A stretch of DNA of 64,000 nt from Lasiosphaeria ovina. Taxonomy: Eukaryota > Ascomycota > Sordariomycetes > Sordariales > Lasiosphaeriaceae. The DNA is taken from assembly GCA_033439765.1 (NCBI GenBank), contig JAULSN010000009.1, positions 434,001 through 498,000 of the forward strand. The letters run 5' to 3'. The notes below the pieces were generated by a model. That model searched no databases and had not been told where the DNA came from. It saw only the letters and a program-made list of their open reading frames with translations. The translations under genes were made by a program, and so were the position numbers. Below, piece by piece: positions 31,806 through 43,200 of this stretch (positions within the stretch are counted from its first letter, which is position 1; each line of letters begins with the position of its first letter).

Positions 31806-32679
31806 ACTGCAGCCAACCCACGAGCCCACCAAATTGACTGACACTTATAGGGCCAGTAGGGTATCCATTAACCTAGCTTTGGTATTTTTTTCTAGCTTCA
31901 AGATTGGCTAATATGGAAGGACCACCTCACCCTTTCCCCCCCTCCCCCCCCCCAAGCCTCGCTGGCGCCCATCGCGCCGGATCCGGCCCCTGCGGAGGTC
32001 CTGCTCATACAGGCCCCCCCCGCCGCCAGCAGCACAGATTATTAGTATCATCATCATAGTTCACAACAGCCCCGTCACCCACCCCCGGACCACCATACGG
32101 CGATAGGCCCAGCGAGTCGACGCGTAGTTGCGCGGCATGTTTTGTTTTCCATGTATGTACGCATGGCCCGCGAGGGCTGACGCACAGCCTGACCTGCGGG
32201 GCGGGCGGTTTGCTGCCCCTGTCGTTGGCGGGGCAAAGAGGCCCCCACGGGTGGAAGCTTCGAGGGTGGAGGCTTCGGGTCTTTTCTGCGGGTTTGTTCT
32301 TTTCGGAAGGCTGGTGGTCACGCGTCGTCGTTCACCTGTCGTCATCACCTTCGCCCTCTTTTGGCAAAGGGCTCGGAGCTGGCCTCTGGAGGCTCGTGTT
32401 TCAAGGAGTCTGGTGGTGGTGTGGTGGTGGTGGTGGTGGCATATTGGAAGGCGGGGCGGGGCAGGATCTGCAGAATCATCTGTCTTCCTCTTCCTCTCTT
32501 CCTGCCTCGGAGTCCCTCCCTGGCCCCGTATCGTCGAGGAGGTGTGTGCTCCAAGTCCTCCAAGGGGCTGTATCGGCTTCGCAGCACGGGCGGCACGGGT
32601 CGGTCCTGCGCACAGAAGTGGACCTTCAAGACGCGCCATCCTCTCCACCGTCCGCCGCCGTCTGCTCCACCTCGGGCGC
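31806..32679. other. No supported gene; GT-rich and low-complexity tracts
   Basis: A (GGT)n-like tract lies at about 32412-32445 and C-rich runs near 31937-31953. Long open frames on both strands here are composition artefacts without domains, except where they enter the SET fragment described next. Confidence 0.4.
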
Positions 32680-32956
32680 TGCCGGCCGCTCTGGCAAGGC
32701 TCGCACCGGCAGCCGCTGTTTCTTGTTTTTGCTGCCAAAAGTACTCCTTGCCGTAGCTGATGGTGATTCTCCTCGCCCCTCCGCAATGTTGCGCCGACCT
32801 TGGACCTCCGGACCGCTCGCCCAGGGACAGCAGCTCCGCGTTGGGCTCGCAGCTGTGGTTCAGCAGGTACGGAGGACCCCCCACCGGCAAGCAGGCTTTT
32901 GTCGGAGAATACTTTGTCTGTTCGAGGACGGACGCTAAAGTCACTGTCTGTGTCAT
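32680..32956 (-). pseudogene. SET-domain methyltransferase fragment with post-SET cysteines
   Basis: The minus strand reads YLLNHSCEPNAEL, then RRITISYGKEYFW. One frame over it reads GCRCEPCQSGR. NHSCxPN and the ITISYGxxYF motif are the catalytic-core signatures of SET lysine methyltransferases (S-adenosylmethionine binding and the active-site Tyr). CxCxxC is a post-SET zinc motif. The SET N-terminal half is not found upstream, and a frameshift separates SET from post-SET. The relic may stem from a histone or protein lysine methyltransferase. Confidence 0.68.
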
Positions 32957-33574
32957 CTAGATTCTTGAGCTCCTTCTCTCGCTCAAGCGCAACGCGCCTG
33001 CCGCAGAGATTGTCTATCCTCTCTCTCCCTTTGCTATGCGTTTTGCGTTGCCTGGGGCGAGTGAGTCTTCAAAGTAGGCCAGGAGAAGATGTTCGAACAA
33101 GCCTTGGGGGGGGCTTTCCTAGGAGAGAATTACACTGTCAGCAACGGAACAGCAATGCTGGGCTGGGCCATATGGGATAGTAACAAGCATCCTACCGTGT
33201 CAACCAATATGCGCGTGAGGGTGTTCTCAACCTGGAGGGCTTGATCAGCCGTCAGAGACGGTGGGCGAGTCTTTGGGTTCAAACATGTGCTTTTCCCGCG
33301 GTGGGCTAGAAACCAGAGACGCTGGAGACGGAACGGGCTTTGGAGCTTTTGTAGGTGGGAATAGACATGATTGGGCTCCGGCAAGTTCGGCTAGTAGCCA
33401 AGGAACTGCGGGCGCTAAAAGGCTTACTTATATACGATACAATCGCTGCTGCACGGGAGAGACTTCAATCCATTGTTTTTGTTACACAAGCCCACCCTCC
33501 ACTCTGCCACAAATTGCAGTCCACAACTCGAGCAACGCAACATCCCCCATCCCCCATCCCCCATCCCCCATCCC
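32957..33574. other. No supported gene; (CCCCCAT)n repeat
   Basis: A CCCCCAT heptamer repeated four times lies at about 33543-33572. A minus-strand frame at 33130-33384 could be a distant remnant linked to the SET fragment but shows no motif. Confidence 0.35.
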
Positions 33575-36354
33575 CTATATGGGGTACGGGTGCGGTGCCA
33601 CAAACCTCTCCGAGTGCTGGTTGCCCCGTGAAACCGCCAGCGTCCGCGTCCAGGTCAGCGCCGCCTCGATGGCCCTCCGGTCGGTCTTATCGCGCGTATC
33701 GAATGGTGGAGGCTGCATCTTCTCTGGATCCGGGTCCTCGTCACGGGCGCGTTTCTGGCCCCTGCGAGCCATTGCGTCGACCGGACCAAGCCTGAGCTGG
33801 GCTCGCATGTCTTTGGCCGAGATGCTCGTGCCTTTCCACGGCCGCTCCAATGGACCCTCGTGGCCAAAATCTTCGAGGTCTAGGCTAGAGTCGGGGGTGC
33901 CTCATCCATTGTCGGAACTTGCGGGTGCTTCGTCACGTGGAGCACCTTGAACTTGGTGCCGACAATGACAAAGACGGCGAGGTCGTGCATGGCCCTAGAA
34001 AAGAAAAAGAAAAAAATGTCAGTCCAACAATTTCTTATATACCGGTCGTGTTTGTTTCTGCGGGGATGATATGACACGTACGTATCCTCCCCCTCGATCC
34101 ACAGCAGGAAGGCCTCGCGAATGTACTCGAGCTCTGCCTGCTTCCGCGCCTCTTTCTGGGCTCGGGCCCATCCCGTGACAGAGTCATCCGACGCCGGCCC
34201 GTACAGCGCCACCAAGTAAATCGAGGTGCGCCTTCGCTGCTCCCGGCCGCCGGTCCAGGCACGGCCCGCCATTTGCACATGCGATTCGAGCGACTGCCGC
34301 GCAAGCTGTCCACGGTGCACCTTGCGTAGGTCACTCGAGTAGATGGTCGGGTCAACCCCGCAGCCCACGATGCCCGACGGGACGAAAAAAACGAGCCCGT
34401 AGAGCACAGCTAGGCTGATGACGTAGCTGGAGATCAGAGGGCCGTCGCGTGAGGTGAGCAAGGCGTCAAGGTGGTCCCAGTTGGTGCCTGCCCTCGCGAG
34501 CGAATTTCGCCAGCACGAGTCGTACCGCTTGAGCTTGCCCAGGAAGTGCTTTTTCAGGCGGCCGGGGATAGTACAAGCTGGGAATTCGGGCGCAGAGTCG
34601 AGCTCCAAGGCTGTTGTCAGCTTCTGCCGAGCGGAGGACGTGGGCTCCCACGGCACCGGCACGGCCATGAAACTCGGCGTCGAGGCTTTGCTGCCGGCCC
34701 GGACCACCAGAACGTGGCGGACGTGGTTCCTGTCGGGGCCCTTCCACCTCCTGCATAAGCCGGTGAATAGCTTGTCGCGCTGAATCGTTTCCTCGTCGAC
34801 GATTTGGAGCAATTTGGGATCCTCGGTGCTTTGGTCCACCAGCTCCAAAGCCCTGGTCAGGGCGAAGTCCTCGAGAGCGACATCTCTGCGAAGCAAACGT
34901 CGGTCGCGGCGGTCAGCAACAGAATTATATATGGGCTATGATGGAACGGCATTACTTACCGGTTATGGTTATACTTGAAGTTCGTCCGAAGGAGGAAATG
35001 CGCAAGAGCTCGGAAGCCACCACAGGACTTGGGCGCAACCCAGTCTCTGTCGCCTCTGTCGCCGTGGTTAAGCAAGTCCAGGTGTTCCTCGAGACAAGTG
35101 ACATGGTCGTCGCCGCAAGGAGACGGGATATGAGAACTTCTGGTCATCAGATAATAGCGCTTCGAATGTTCGACGCCCTGAGGGCTGACGCTGATGAGCA
35201 CGAAGTGTCGGAGAGAGAACACCACCGCTCCAAACTCCTGCTTCTCAGCCCTGCCACTGTCTACGGCGGCGCTGATTGCAGCTTGGAATCGCCTTCTGCG
35301 CGACAAAATCGCGTTCCAGCCTCACAAACACGGGTCCGATCCAGTACGACGTGTCCGGTGGCGAGCACCCGGGGGCTTTGCCATCCTCGTGGAAGCCGCC
35401 GAGGAAGCTCGAGACGAGCTCCCTGCGACGGCCTGATAGGATGCCGTACTTGAAGGAAGACAGCTTCTGTATGGCTCCATGCGTATCGTTCGGCAGATGC
35501 AGTGCGTTGACGCTGTCGTCGGAGTCGGCGTCGGCTAGCCTCACCTGGTCCGGAGAGCAGGAGGCCACGCTGAGCAGCAGATAGCCCAGCTCGCGGAACA
35601 GGTGGCTTTCCGCGGAGCAGGAATGCAGGGCCTGCGTGATGGCCGCGTCGTACATGTCGCAGGCGAGCTGGTAGACCTTCTCCATCGCGGACACCAGAGC
35701 TTCGGCGCTGGGGTCTAATAGACGGATCATGTGCTCGGCCAGGGGCCCCGACTCCAGTGCCATATACTTGGTCGCAACTGACTGCTCGTCGACAATGGGC
35801 GGCGGAAGCGGCGCCTCATCAGAGGTGATACAGGGGTGTGCCGGCTCCTGGTCCAGGTCCAGCCCCAGCCCCAGCCAGTACTTATTGGCCGACTAGGTCA
35901 ACGACTCCAGAATTTCCACATCGGGCAGTGTCTCGAGGTAGAAGTGGCAGATGTTGTTGTGAGCCAGGGTTTCGCGGTCGAGGTCCAGCACGTAGACGCC
36001 CTCGGAGGAGCATAAGCCTCTGTCGGGCCTGATGTGTCCGGGCGAGAGAGCCAAGTGTTCGGCCCCAGCGATGGCACATACGGCCTTGCTTCCCGTTGCG
36101 CTATCGAGCGACACAGTCCATGCCTGTTCACAGCGCTGCGCCAACGCCGCAAGGTCCCGGCGTGTCGCAGCCAGCCATTCCCGCAGCTCAATGTGGTTCC
36201 GCGGGATCATGAGTGTGAGCGTTGTGCCCAGCGCGTCCGAGTCCCTGCTTGGTATCGTATCAATGATCAGCAACACGTCGTCGTCGCGATGCCGGGGTGG
36301 GCTACTATGCATACCAGCTTGTTGGACTGGCGAAAGTGTAGTACTTGTCGCCAT
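33575..36354 (-). pseudogene. Large conserved-looking hypothetical protein, interrupted (about 850 codons)
   Basis: Minus-strand coding starts at MATSTTLSPVQQAG (36354) and runs through DDDVLLIIDTIP and HIELREWLAATRRDLAAL to a single in-frame TAG (35893-35895). It continues SANKYWLGLGLDLDQEPAHP ... YWIGPVFVRLERDFVAQKA. One extra base near 35277 shifts it to FQAAISAAVDSGRAEKQEFG, AVVFSLRHFVLISVSPQGVE and HSKRYYLM. Two plausible introns follow (about 34893-34967, GTAAGT..CAG; about 34000-34080, GTACGT..TAG), then AMHDLAVFVIVGTKFKVLHV. A further one-base shift in a C run near 33891 leads to LDLEDFGHEGPLERPWKGTS and the basic tail KRARDEDPDPEK, ending at 33575. GAVVFSLRHFVL-x-VSP-x-GVEHS looks conserved, but I know no function. 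Lesions are one nonsense codon and two single-base indels in short runs. Confidence 0.6.
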
Positions 36355-37578
36355 ATTTGAACGCCCACAACCCTTTGCTTTGCATGATGGTGGTTGTTGA
36401 AGTACGTTGGGTTGTGAAGTTGTTGAAGTACGTTGGGTGTGTAGTTTACACCTGAAATCCCGTCGCATCCCGTCGGGTCCCGGAGGGGGGAGGGAGGAGG
36501 GGGGGCATCGGTATTTATCTATGGCGTCAGAGGGGTCGGGGAGACTAAAGGATAGAGTTTACATATAGCTCCGCCCACCCCTTAATCTACCTCAATTCAC
36601 CTCGGTTGGTTCGTGGGTCGGTCGCTGGTACAAATGCTTAACGCCACCAAAACCCCACACCCATCTCACGCCAGCCGCGGTAACCCCCAAGTCAAATGGT
36701 CCTGGCCTCGATCTCGGCCTCTTTGGCCCTGTTCTCGGCCCGCCCCGCCCTGGTCTCGGCCCTCCACAGCCCTCGCTACGGCCTCCACGGCCATCGTCAC
36801 GGTGTGTGTATGTATGTGGAAGACAACTCAAGCGTCGTCGGCCGCGTCGTCGTCGTCGTCGTCGTCGTCCTCGATGAAGAAGGACTTGACGCCCGCCCCC
36901 CATGATGCATTTAGACAATGCCTTTATGCATTCTCCTTTTTCCTTACCAGCTTGCTTGGTAGTGGATTTCTCCATCCACCACCCCCAAGTGTCCTGTCGT
37001 CTCCATCGGCGCCGCCGCCGCCGCCGCCCGAGCCAGCATCCTGGTCTGACCCCCGCCACACCACTTTCGCCGTCTAGTGATGAGTCCGAGGAGTGGACGA
37101 ACCGGCCGCAGGCCTCACGGACGGACGTCCTCATTGTCGACGTGCGTGTGTGTCGTGTCTCTCGAATGATTGGGTATACGCTGATGCTCCTCATCAAGCC
37201 CCCCTCGTCATGAGGCGGCGACCAAACATGGCAGGATACGACGCCAGCATCCTTCCCGCGCACCCTTGCCGTTATCGGTCGCTAGGAGAGCGAAAGAAGG
37301 CGTCATGCCCAACCGCAAACTCCAACCGGCCGGGCGTCTCGACGACGTGTCGAACGACATCCTATTACTGGTCACTATTGTTAGGCCTGCTAAGAGGTGG
37401 TGAAAATGCGATAATTATTACTGGCTAGTATAGATCAATTGATCCATGTTATATATCCATGGACCGTCCAGCAATGCCGCCATCCACTTTGCCATGTCTC
37501 GCTCCTTGTCTCTTGCCATGTCTCCTTGAATGACATTACGCAAATGGACAGCGCCAACTAGGTCTGTTTTGTCGTATA
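36355..37578. other. No supported gene; CGTCGT-type low complexity
   Basis: 36840-36870 holds a (GTC)n tract, and CGGCCTC-rich imperfect repeats occur at 36715-36800. Long frames are composition artefacts. The first 50 bases may be the promoter of the minus-strand gene ending at 36354; an imperfect direct repeat GAAGTACGTTGGGTGTG lies at about 36398-36435. Confidence 0.4.
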
Positions 37579-38343
37579 TCATATTGACTTGGAATGCTGC
37601 ATGTGATTGAGTTGTTTGGTCAACTTGGTGATTGTCTCTGCCTGGCCGACGATTTTTCCCTCCTGCCAAGCGATTGTCTTCTTGAGCTAGTTGATCTCGT
37701 CGCGCAGTTCTGCGATGTCAGTGGCTTTGCCGGTGCTTGCAATGTTCTCTGGCTGGAAGGTGTCATCGTCCTCACTGTCCGAGATGTCGAATCGAACCTT
37801 CTTCTTTGGCCTCTCCTTCTCGTCTGAGTCCGAACTTGGGCGAAATGCCCGTTTGCCTCTCTCGGGCGTGTTGGCCGATCCGGCCGGGCTGCTCTGATCT
37901 TTGCCAGGCTTCCATCCGTCGCCACAGTATGGATCATTTTCTCTGATGGCTCCGACCCACCATTCGTCGTACACCCTGGCCTTGTCGCCGTCGATCATGG
38001 CTCCCAGCTTGGCTCCTTCGAGCGCTTCTTTGTACGTGTTAGGAAATTGTCCTCCGCACAGCACGTATACGCCTTTCACGTCCGAGGTCGATGGCCAAGC
38101 CGTATCGGCGCCTGCGTCAGCGGCCTCGACGTAAGAGTCGTACTTGGTGACTGTCTTGACTAGCTCATCGAGTCTAGTCTTGCTTATTCGCCAAACCTCA
38201 TAAGTACTCGGCTGTCCGGTCTTTCCATTCTTATCGTGTTTAAGCTTAATGGTAAGAAGTAGCAGTTCTCGCTCAGACCAGTCGGATCGCTTGTGCGTTT
38301 CGCACAACTTTGCGGCTTCCCTTGCTCGAACTAATCTCGCCAT
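37579..38343 (-). pseudogene. Unrecognised paralogous family, copy B (one TAG before the coiled coil)
   Basis: MARLVRAREAAKLCETHKRS (38343) opens a domain that aligns along its length with copy A: HKRxDW, QPSTYEVWRISKTRLDEL, GADTAWP, VKGVYVLCGGQ, EGAKLGAMIDGDKARVYDEW and WVGAIRENDPY. A Ser/Lys/Asp-rich linker follows (KKKVRFDISDSEDDD). At 37687-37689 an in-frame TAG interrupts ELRDEIN/LKKTIAWQEGK; reading through gives a coiled coil to TGA at 37579-37581. A CAG-to-TAG change would explain it. The uninterrupted part is 218 codons. The linker could hold a nuclear localisation signal. A retroelement integrase fragment lies 230 bases upstream on the same strand. The shared order of domain, acidic or Pro-rich linker and coiled coil argues for a real protein family. 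Confidence 0.72.
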
Positions 38344-38569
38344 GGTTGCTATTGCTGCGTGAGCTGTGACTTGATCGACTGGTTTGCTGGATGTGCAAAA
38401 GTTGGTACGTAGTAACGGTTTTTGATGTTTGCGCGAGGGGAGGAAAACTCTGATGTTTGTTGTGGGCGTGATTTTGACCTTTGTCGGCGGGGTCGTTCGG
38501 GGATCGGCCGAGGGGAGCTATCCGCGGATATCGCGTTATTAAGGTTCTGCTAAAATGCTCTAGCCACGG

Positions 38570-38727
38570 ATCATCAGACCACTGTCTGGTTTTTCCTTTC
38601 TGCTGCGCCATTAGACTGCGAGTGCCATTAGACTACGAGTCAGTTTCGTTCCCAGGTGCGTCATAACGCTGGTCCACAGTTCGGACACGAACTTTCCGCC
38701 TCGATCTGAGATTATGATACGAGGTGT
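38570..38727 (-). pseudogene. LTR-retroelement integrase core fragment
   Basis: The minus strand reads PRIIISDRGGKFVSELWTSV, then MTHLGTKL. One frame over it reads HSQSNGAAERKNQTV. This is the second Asp (SDRG-x-F-x-S-x-x-W) and the Glu region (HPQ-x-(N/D)G-x-x-ER-x-NQ) of the retroviral-type integrase core. Two to three stop codons follow directly. No reverse transcriptase or LTR belonging to it was seen nearby, so it is an isolated relic, of a lineage different in sequence from the chromovirus at 40221-46968. Confidence 0.72.
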
Positions 38728-38919
38728 TGCTATCCTTTCGTGCCTGGTTCGGGCTCCGGTAAAGGCCCCGCCACAGCTTCTCCAAAAGGCCCTTCCACTA
38801 GAGCGTGCGGCCGCAGAACTGCTCCATCAGCTCATTCTTCTGCATCATCGTAGAAGGGAAGGGTTAGCTAGCCGATACAGCGACCACGAGAGGAGCGGAA
38901 GATAGATAGCAAAACTTAC

Positions 38920-39183
38920 GGCGATTATCCGGTCCCACTCGTCCGGCTCGAGCACGTACTGCTGGAGCCTCTCGTCCTAACGCTCCGGGTGGAGCTCTCT
39001 AAGTCTCCGCTACGCCCAGTACGTCATCTTCTACGTATCCATGAGCGCCTTGATATCGGCGTACGTGATCTCCATGTTGGTTTTTCTCTTGATCGCCGTA
39101 GCGGTCAGACTATACGCCCCCTCCGAGAACCCGTCCCTAATTTGGAAGCGGAGGTCGACCATCTCGCATATGCTCTCGAGCAT
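38920..39183 (-). pseudogene. Unrecognised fragment with LQQYVLEPDEWD motif and three TAG codons
   Basis: The minus strand reads MLESICEMVDLRFQIRDGFS, LTATAIKRKTNMEITYADIK and ALMDT, then TAG, KMTYWA, TAG, RRLRELHPER, TAG, DERLQQYVLEPDEWDRIIAV. All three stops are TAG, as expected from CAG after C-to-T change. The final block resembles LQQVILEPAEWDDKLIAG at 59070-59130, so this may be a dispersed coding repeat. Function is unknown. Confidence 0.45.
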
Positions 39184-39763
39184 AACTTATTTAACCTCGG
39201 AAGGCCATACCTTGGGTATATACGGCACCTTTAGTACGAGCGGCCGGACGGGGCGGACGGCAGTGTCGCCAGCAGCTGTAGGCCTCTACCGGGGCGGCCG
39301 GCCGCGGCCGCGGCGGACGGCAGTATCGCCAGCAGCTAGAGGCATCTACTATAGGGGCGGTATGGGCGGCATGGGGGGTCCTCGGGGCGGGGGAGGGTGA
39401 TCATCCTACAGCATCCCCTTCCACCGTAGGGGCAGCATGGGGGGTCGTGGTGGCGGCATAGGGCAAAAAAGTTCAATTAAAGGTTGGTGAGAAGCCCCGC
39501 GGCGCGGCCTGGGGGGGCTTGCAGGCGGTATGGGGGGTCCTAGGGGCGGTATGGGGGGTCCTAGGGGCGGTATGGGGGGGCCTGCGGGCGGTATGGGGGG
39601 GCCCAGACGTAGAGGGGGTAGCTTGAGGCAGCCTAGGTCGAGGGGCGAAAATCCGGGCCGCGGCGGCACGGCCTATAGGGAGCGTGAAGGTGGTACTGGC
39701 AGCGGTAGTATAAGGCTAGGGGGCGGTACGGGCGGCATGTATATGGGCATGGGCATGGGTATA

Positions 39764-39807
<44 letters not shown>

Positions 39808-39986
39808 CTCATCCTCGGGCGGCGGTATGAATAGTAGTAGGGGGCCTAGCTCCGGGTCGTTAATGATGTTACTAATGGCCATTTCCTACCGCGTTCTCTA
39901 TGCCTGTGCCTGTTGTGCCTGTTGTGCCTGTGCCTGTTGTGCCTATTATGCCTGTGCCTGTTATGCCTATTGCTATGCCTGTTATG
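39184..39986 (+). repeat. Gly/Met-rich low-complexity arrays and TGCCTGT-type array
   Basis: 39250-39660 contains GGCGGTATGGGGGGTCCTAG-type units (plus-strand reading GMGGPRGG). 39740-39810 is a (GGGTAT)n array. 39898-39986 is a TGTGCCTGT/TATGCCTAT array that resumes after the retroelement at 46969. The open frame 39530-40036 over these is low complexity and reads into the inverted LTR, so I do not call a gene, although an RGG-type protein could have existed. Confidence 0.6.
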
Positions 39987-40222
39987 TGTCACGGCACGGC
40001 CGAACTGAGGTCCGTGGTGCCGCGACCATGCCCTAGCTGCTAGCCCTGGTGTGCAGGCCACGCTATTCCCGATCGGGACTAGCATCACGACCCCGTACAC
40101 CACCACAAAACCAGAAGCCTGCAGAGCCCGCAGACTTCTTCTTTTCCTTTTTCTTTCTTTAGCTTAGTTATCTACGAATCTAGTCATTCTTTACTTGCAG
40201 CGTTGTCTCCTGTATATGCCTG
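39987..40222 (-). mobile_element. Inverted LTR copy head-to-head with the chromovirus LTR
   Basis: TGTCACGGCACGGCCGAACT at 39987 begins an LTR in the opposite orientation to that at 40221-40464. It ends TGTATATGCCTG at the junction, lacking only about 8 terminal bases. The two form an almost perfect palindrome of some 240 bases per arm centred near 40221. It differs from its partner by scattered substitutions, many C/T or G/A. Confidence 0.88.
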
Positions 40223-43200
40223 TGAAGGCAGGCACATACAAGAGGCGAGGCTGCAAGTAAATAGTGACTAGATTCGTAGATAACTAAGCTAAAGAAAGGA
40301 AAAGGAAAAGAAGAAGCCTGCGTGCCCTACAGGCTGGCAGTTTTGTGGTGGTGTGCGGGGTCGTGGCCCTAGTCCCGATTGGGAGGAGTGGGGCCTTCAC
40401 ATTAGGGCTTGTAGCTAGGGCATGGTTGCGGCACTACGGACCTCAGTTCGGCCGTACCGTGACATTACCCCCCCCTCCCGCGCGTAGGGTCCTTTATTCA
40501 TGAAGAATAAAAAATGTTGGATCGCGCAGGGTTCGAACTTATGATTACTTCTTCCTTATTGATCTTCGTAGCTTGCGCTCGCCCGTATTAACGGGTCTAT
40601 TATCGTTATCGTAGTCGTCGGCTATCTTATCGGCTATATATATGGTTGTCTATTGCTATAGGCGCTTTGGCGGCCCTACTAGGTCGGGGTATTATTCGTA
40701 GAACTCGTATAGCTTCGCGGGGGCGTTCTTAAAGTTCCTAGCTGGGTACTATATTGGATTTAGGTCCTAGCCTCTCTATTATACTTAGTACTCGAGGCGG
40801 CCGTATATTATTCTTAAGGTTAATATACGGTCGACTTCCTATTCTTCCTCCTTATTAACCATCTCTAAGGGATTCTCTACTTCTTGTCCTAGTAGTAGGT
40901 TATTAGTATAACGCTTAAGCCTATCTATATAGAATATATCTATTACCTTCTAGCTAGTAGGAACCTCCAATCTATAGGAGTGTCCAACTATTTCGACGAT
41001 CCGATAGTGCTATTGTATAAGGGGGAAATCTAGCTTATTACTAGGTCTATCCGTAGACTAATTCTTCTTAATAATAAATACTCTATCGCTAGTACCGAAG
41101 TCCGGTTCCCGGCGATATTTATTAGCTTGGTTGACTTATACTTATTATGCCTTTTGGATTATCTCCCTAGCGTAGTCGACGTACTTCTATATCGTTCTTA
41201 GAGTATCCTGGGCGTCTTCCCTATTTAGCTTCTCCCTAGTTAGTAAGCCCGCTAGCTTAGTACGTTTAGTCCAATCGTACTGGGTGGGTATTTCGAATCC
41301 GAATAATACCTCGTGAGGTTCTATTCCCGTACTAGTGTACGGTAGGCTATTTTGGGCGAAGTCTATAGCGGGGATCGCTCTTAACTAGTTATCTTAGTAG
41401 TGGTTCACGAATGGTTAAAGTCGTTATTTAAGGTATTGGTTTATAATCTCGATTTGGCCCGTAGTTTGGGAATGCCCTAAGGAAGATAACTTCTACTTAA
41501 TTCCTAGGATCTTAGATACTTCGTCTATAAAGTCTACGATGAATTAGGGTCCCCTATCGTTAATTATTTCGTCGGGGAGTCTAAGGATTCTAAAGGGTCC
41601 TTCGTAGTATATTAGGGTAGTATCCTTAGCCGTAGTGGAGTCCCTATAAGGGATTATTTAGGCGGCCTTACTTAGCCTATTAATTACTACTAGGGCGTTA
41701 TTCTTAGTATACTTATCCTCGGGTATCTTATAGAAGTCTACTACTAGGGACCTCCATCTATAAAGGGGTACTAGGAGGGGCTTAAGAAGGCCCGGGGTCT
41801 TGCTACGGGGCTTCTTACTAGATTAGTATAGGCAGTTCTCGACGAATCGGTCGACTAATCCTATTAGCCGGGGCTATTAATAAAGTTTCGAGACTATTCG
41901 GCGGGTCTTATTTCTCCCGGGGTATACGGAGGGTATCCTTGAATATACTTCGTAGATAACCTTAGTTCTTAGATTTAGTTCCCCTCCGGAGGGTACGACT
42001 AGTCTTCCTTTATATAATAAGATACGGTCTTCTAATATAGAGAAACCGTTAATACCCTATCTCGTCTTTATACGGTAGATATCGAGTTCGGGGTCGTTCT
42101 TATTATACCGTAATAGAGTATCGATTATTTCGTAACCTAATAAAGAAGGGGGCTCGACGTCTTCGTCGATAATAGATATAGCTATAGGGGCTTATAAAGT
42201 TAATATTATAGTTACTACCCCTATAAGCTTGAATATCTATATAGTCCTTTATAGCTCTTACTTCTCCTTCTAGGTCTTAATATCTTCCGACTTTCGAGAT
42301 AGTACGTCTACGGCTATATTCTCGGTTCCTAGTCGATAGGTAATCTGGAAATAGTATTAGGATATAAGATCGGCCTATCCGGCTTGCCTTAAGTTTAGGA
42401 GTCTCTTCGTACCGAAGTATTTTAGAGCCTTATAGTCCGTAATAATAGTAAAGGGCTAATCTCGGAGTCCTATTAGCTCGGCTCTCTAAACTATTAACCC
42501 TCTAACGATTATTATTAACTCTTTATCGTGAATTAGGTAGTTTAACTCGGCTCCGTATATAGTTTCTAAATAGAATATAGTAGGATACTATTCCTTATCG
42601 TCCGTCTATAGTTGGGATAGTACTCCTACGTAGATACCTCCTAACGCGTCGGTTTCCATCCGGGTCGGTAGCTCGTAAGAGAAGTACCGAAGTATTAGGG
42701 CGGATATGAGTTTATCCTTTAGCTTTTCGAAGGTTGCTTAATAGTCTTCGGACTATTTAAATACCTGGCCTTTCCTCGTTAAGCTAGTTAGGGGTTTGGC
42801 GATACGGCTATAATTCTATACGAAGCGCCGGTAGAAGTTATAATATCCTAGGAATGACTATACTCCTTTGAGGTTACGGGGAACGCTCTAGTCCCTAACG
42901 GTAGCTACTTTCTCGGGGTCTACCGCTATCCTAGTCGTAGAGATAATAAATCCTAAGTACTTGGTTTTAGTAACGTAGAATTCGTACTTCTTCAAGTCGG
43001 CTTAGAGTCCTACTTATCTTAGGCGATATAGGACTTTAGCTATATAGGCCTCGTACTCTTCGGGGTTCTTAGAGAAGATAAGGATATTATCGATATAGGC
43101 GTTATAGAAGTCGTCTAGGTATCCTAATAAGATCTCGTTAATATATCGCTAGAAAGTTACTAGGCCGTTAGTTAGGCCGAATAGTAAGACCCGGTATTTA

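Noticed and set aside
32061..32786. Long open frame of 241 codons as an independent gene
   Set aside because: Only its first 35 codons carry a recognisable post-SET motif; the rest overlaps equally long frames on other strands in GC-rich, low-complexity sequence.
36592..37263. Arg/Gly-rich 223-codon protein on the minus strand
   Set aside because: It is driven by (GTC)n and CGCC tracts and has no domain or conserved core.
10696..38343. TAG reassigned to glutamine or read through in this organism
   Set aside because: In-frame TAG codons occur in many loci, which could suggest recoding. But TAG also serves as the natural end of the RRM gene and of transposases, the TAGs cluster in sequence with other CA-to-TA changes (Cys to Tyr, His to Tyr), and TAA appears too. 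Mutation is the simpler explanation.
39530..40036. RGG/Gly-Met-rich RNA-binding protein gene
   Set aside because: The frame is a by-product of GGTATG and GGCGGTATGG arrays and reads directly into an inverted LTR; no RRM or start context is present.
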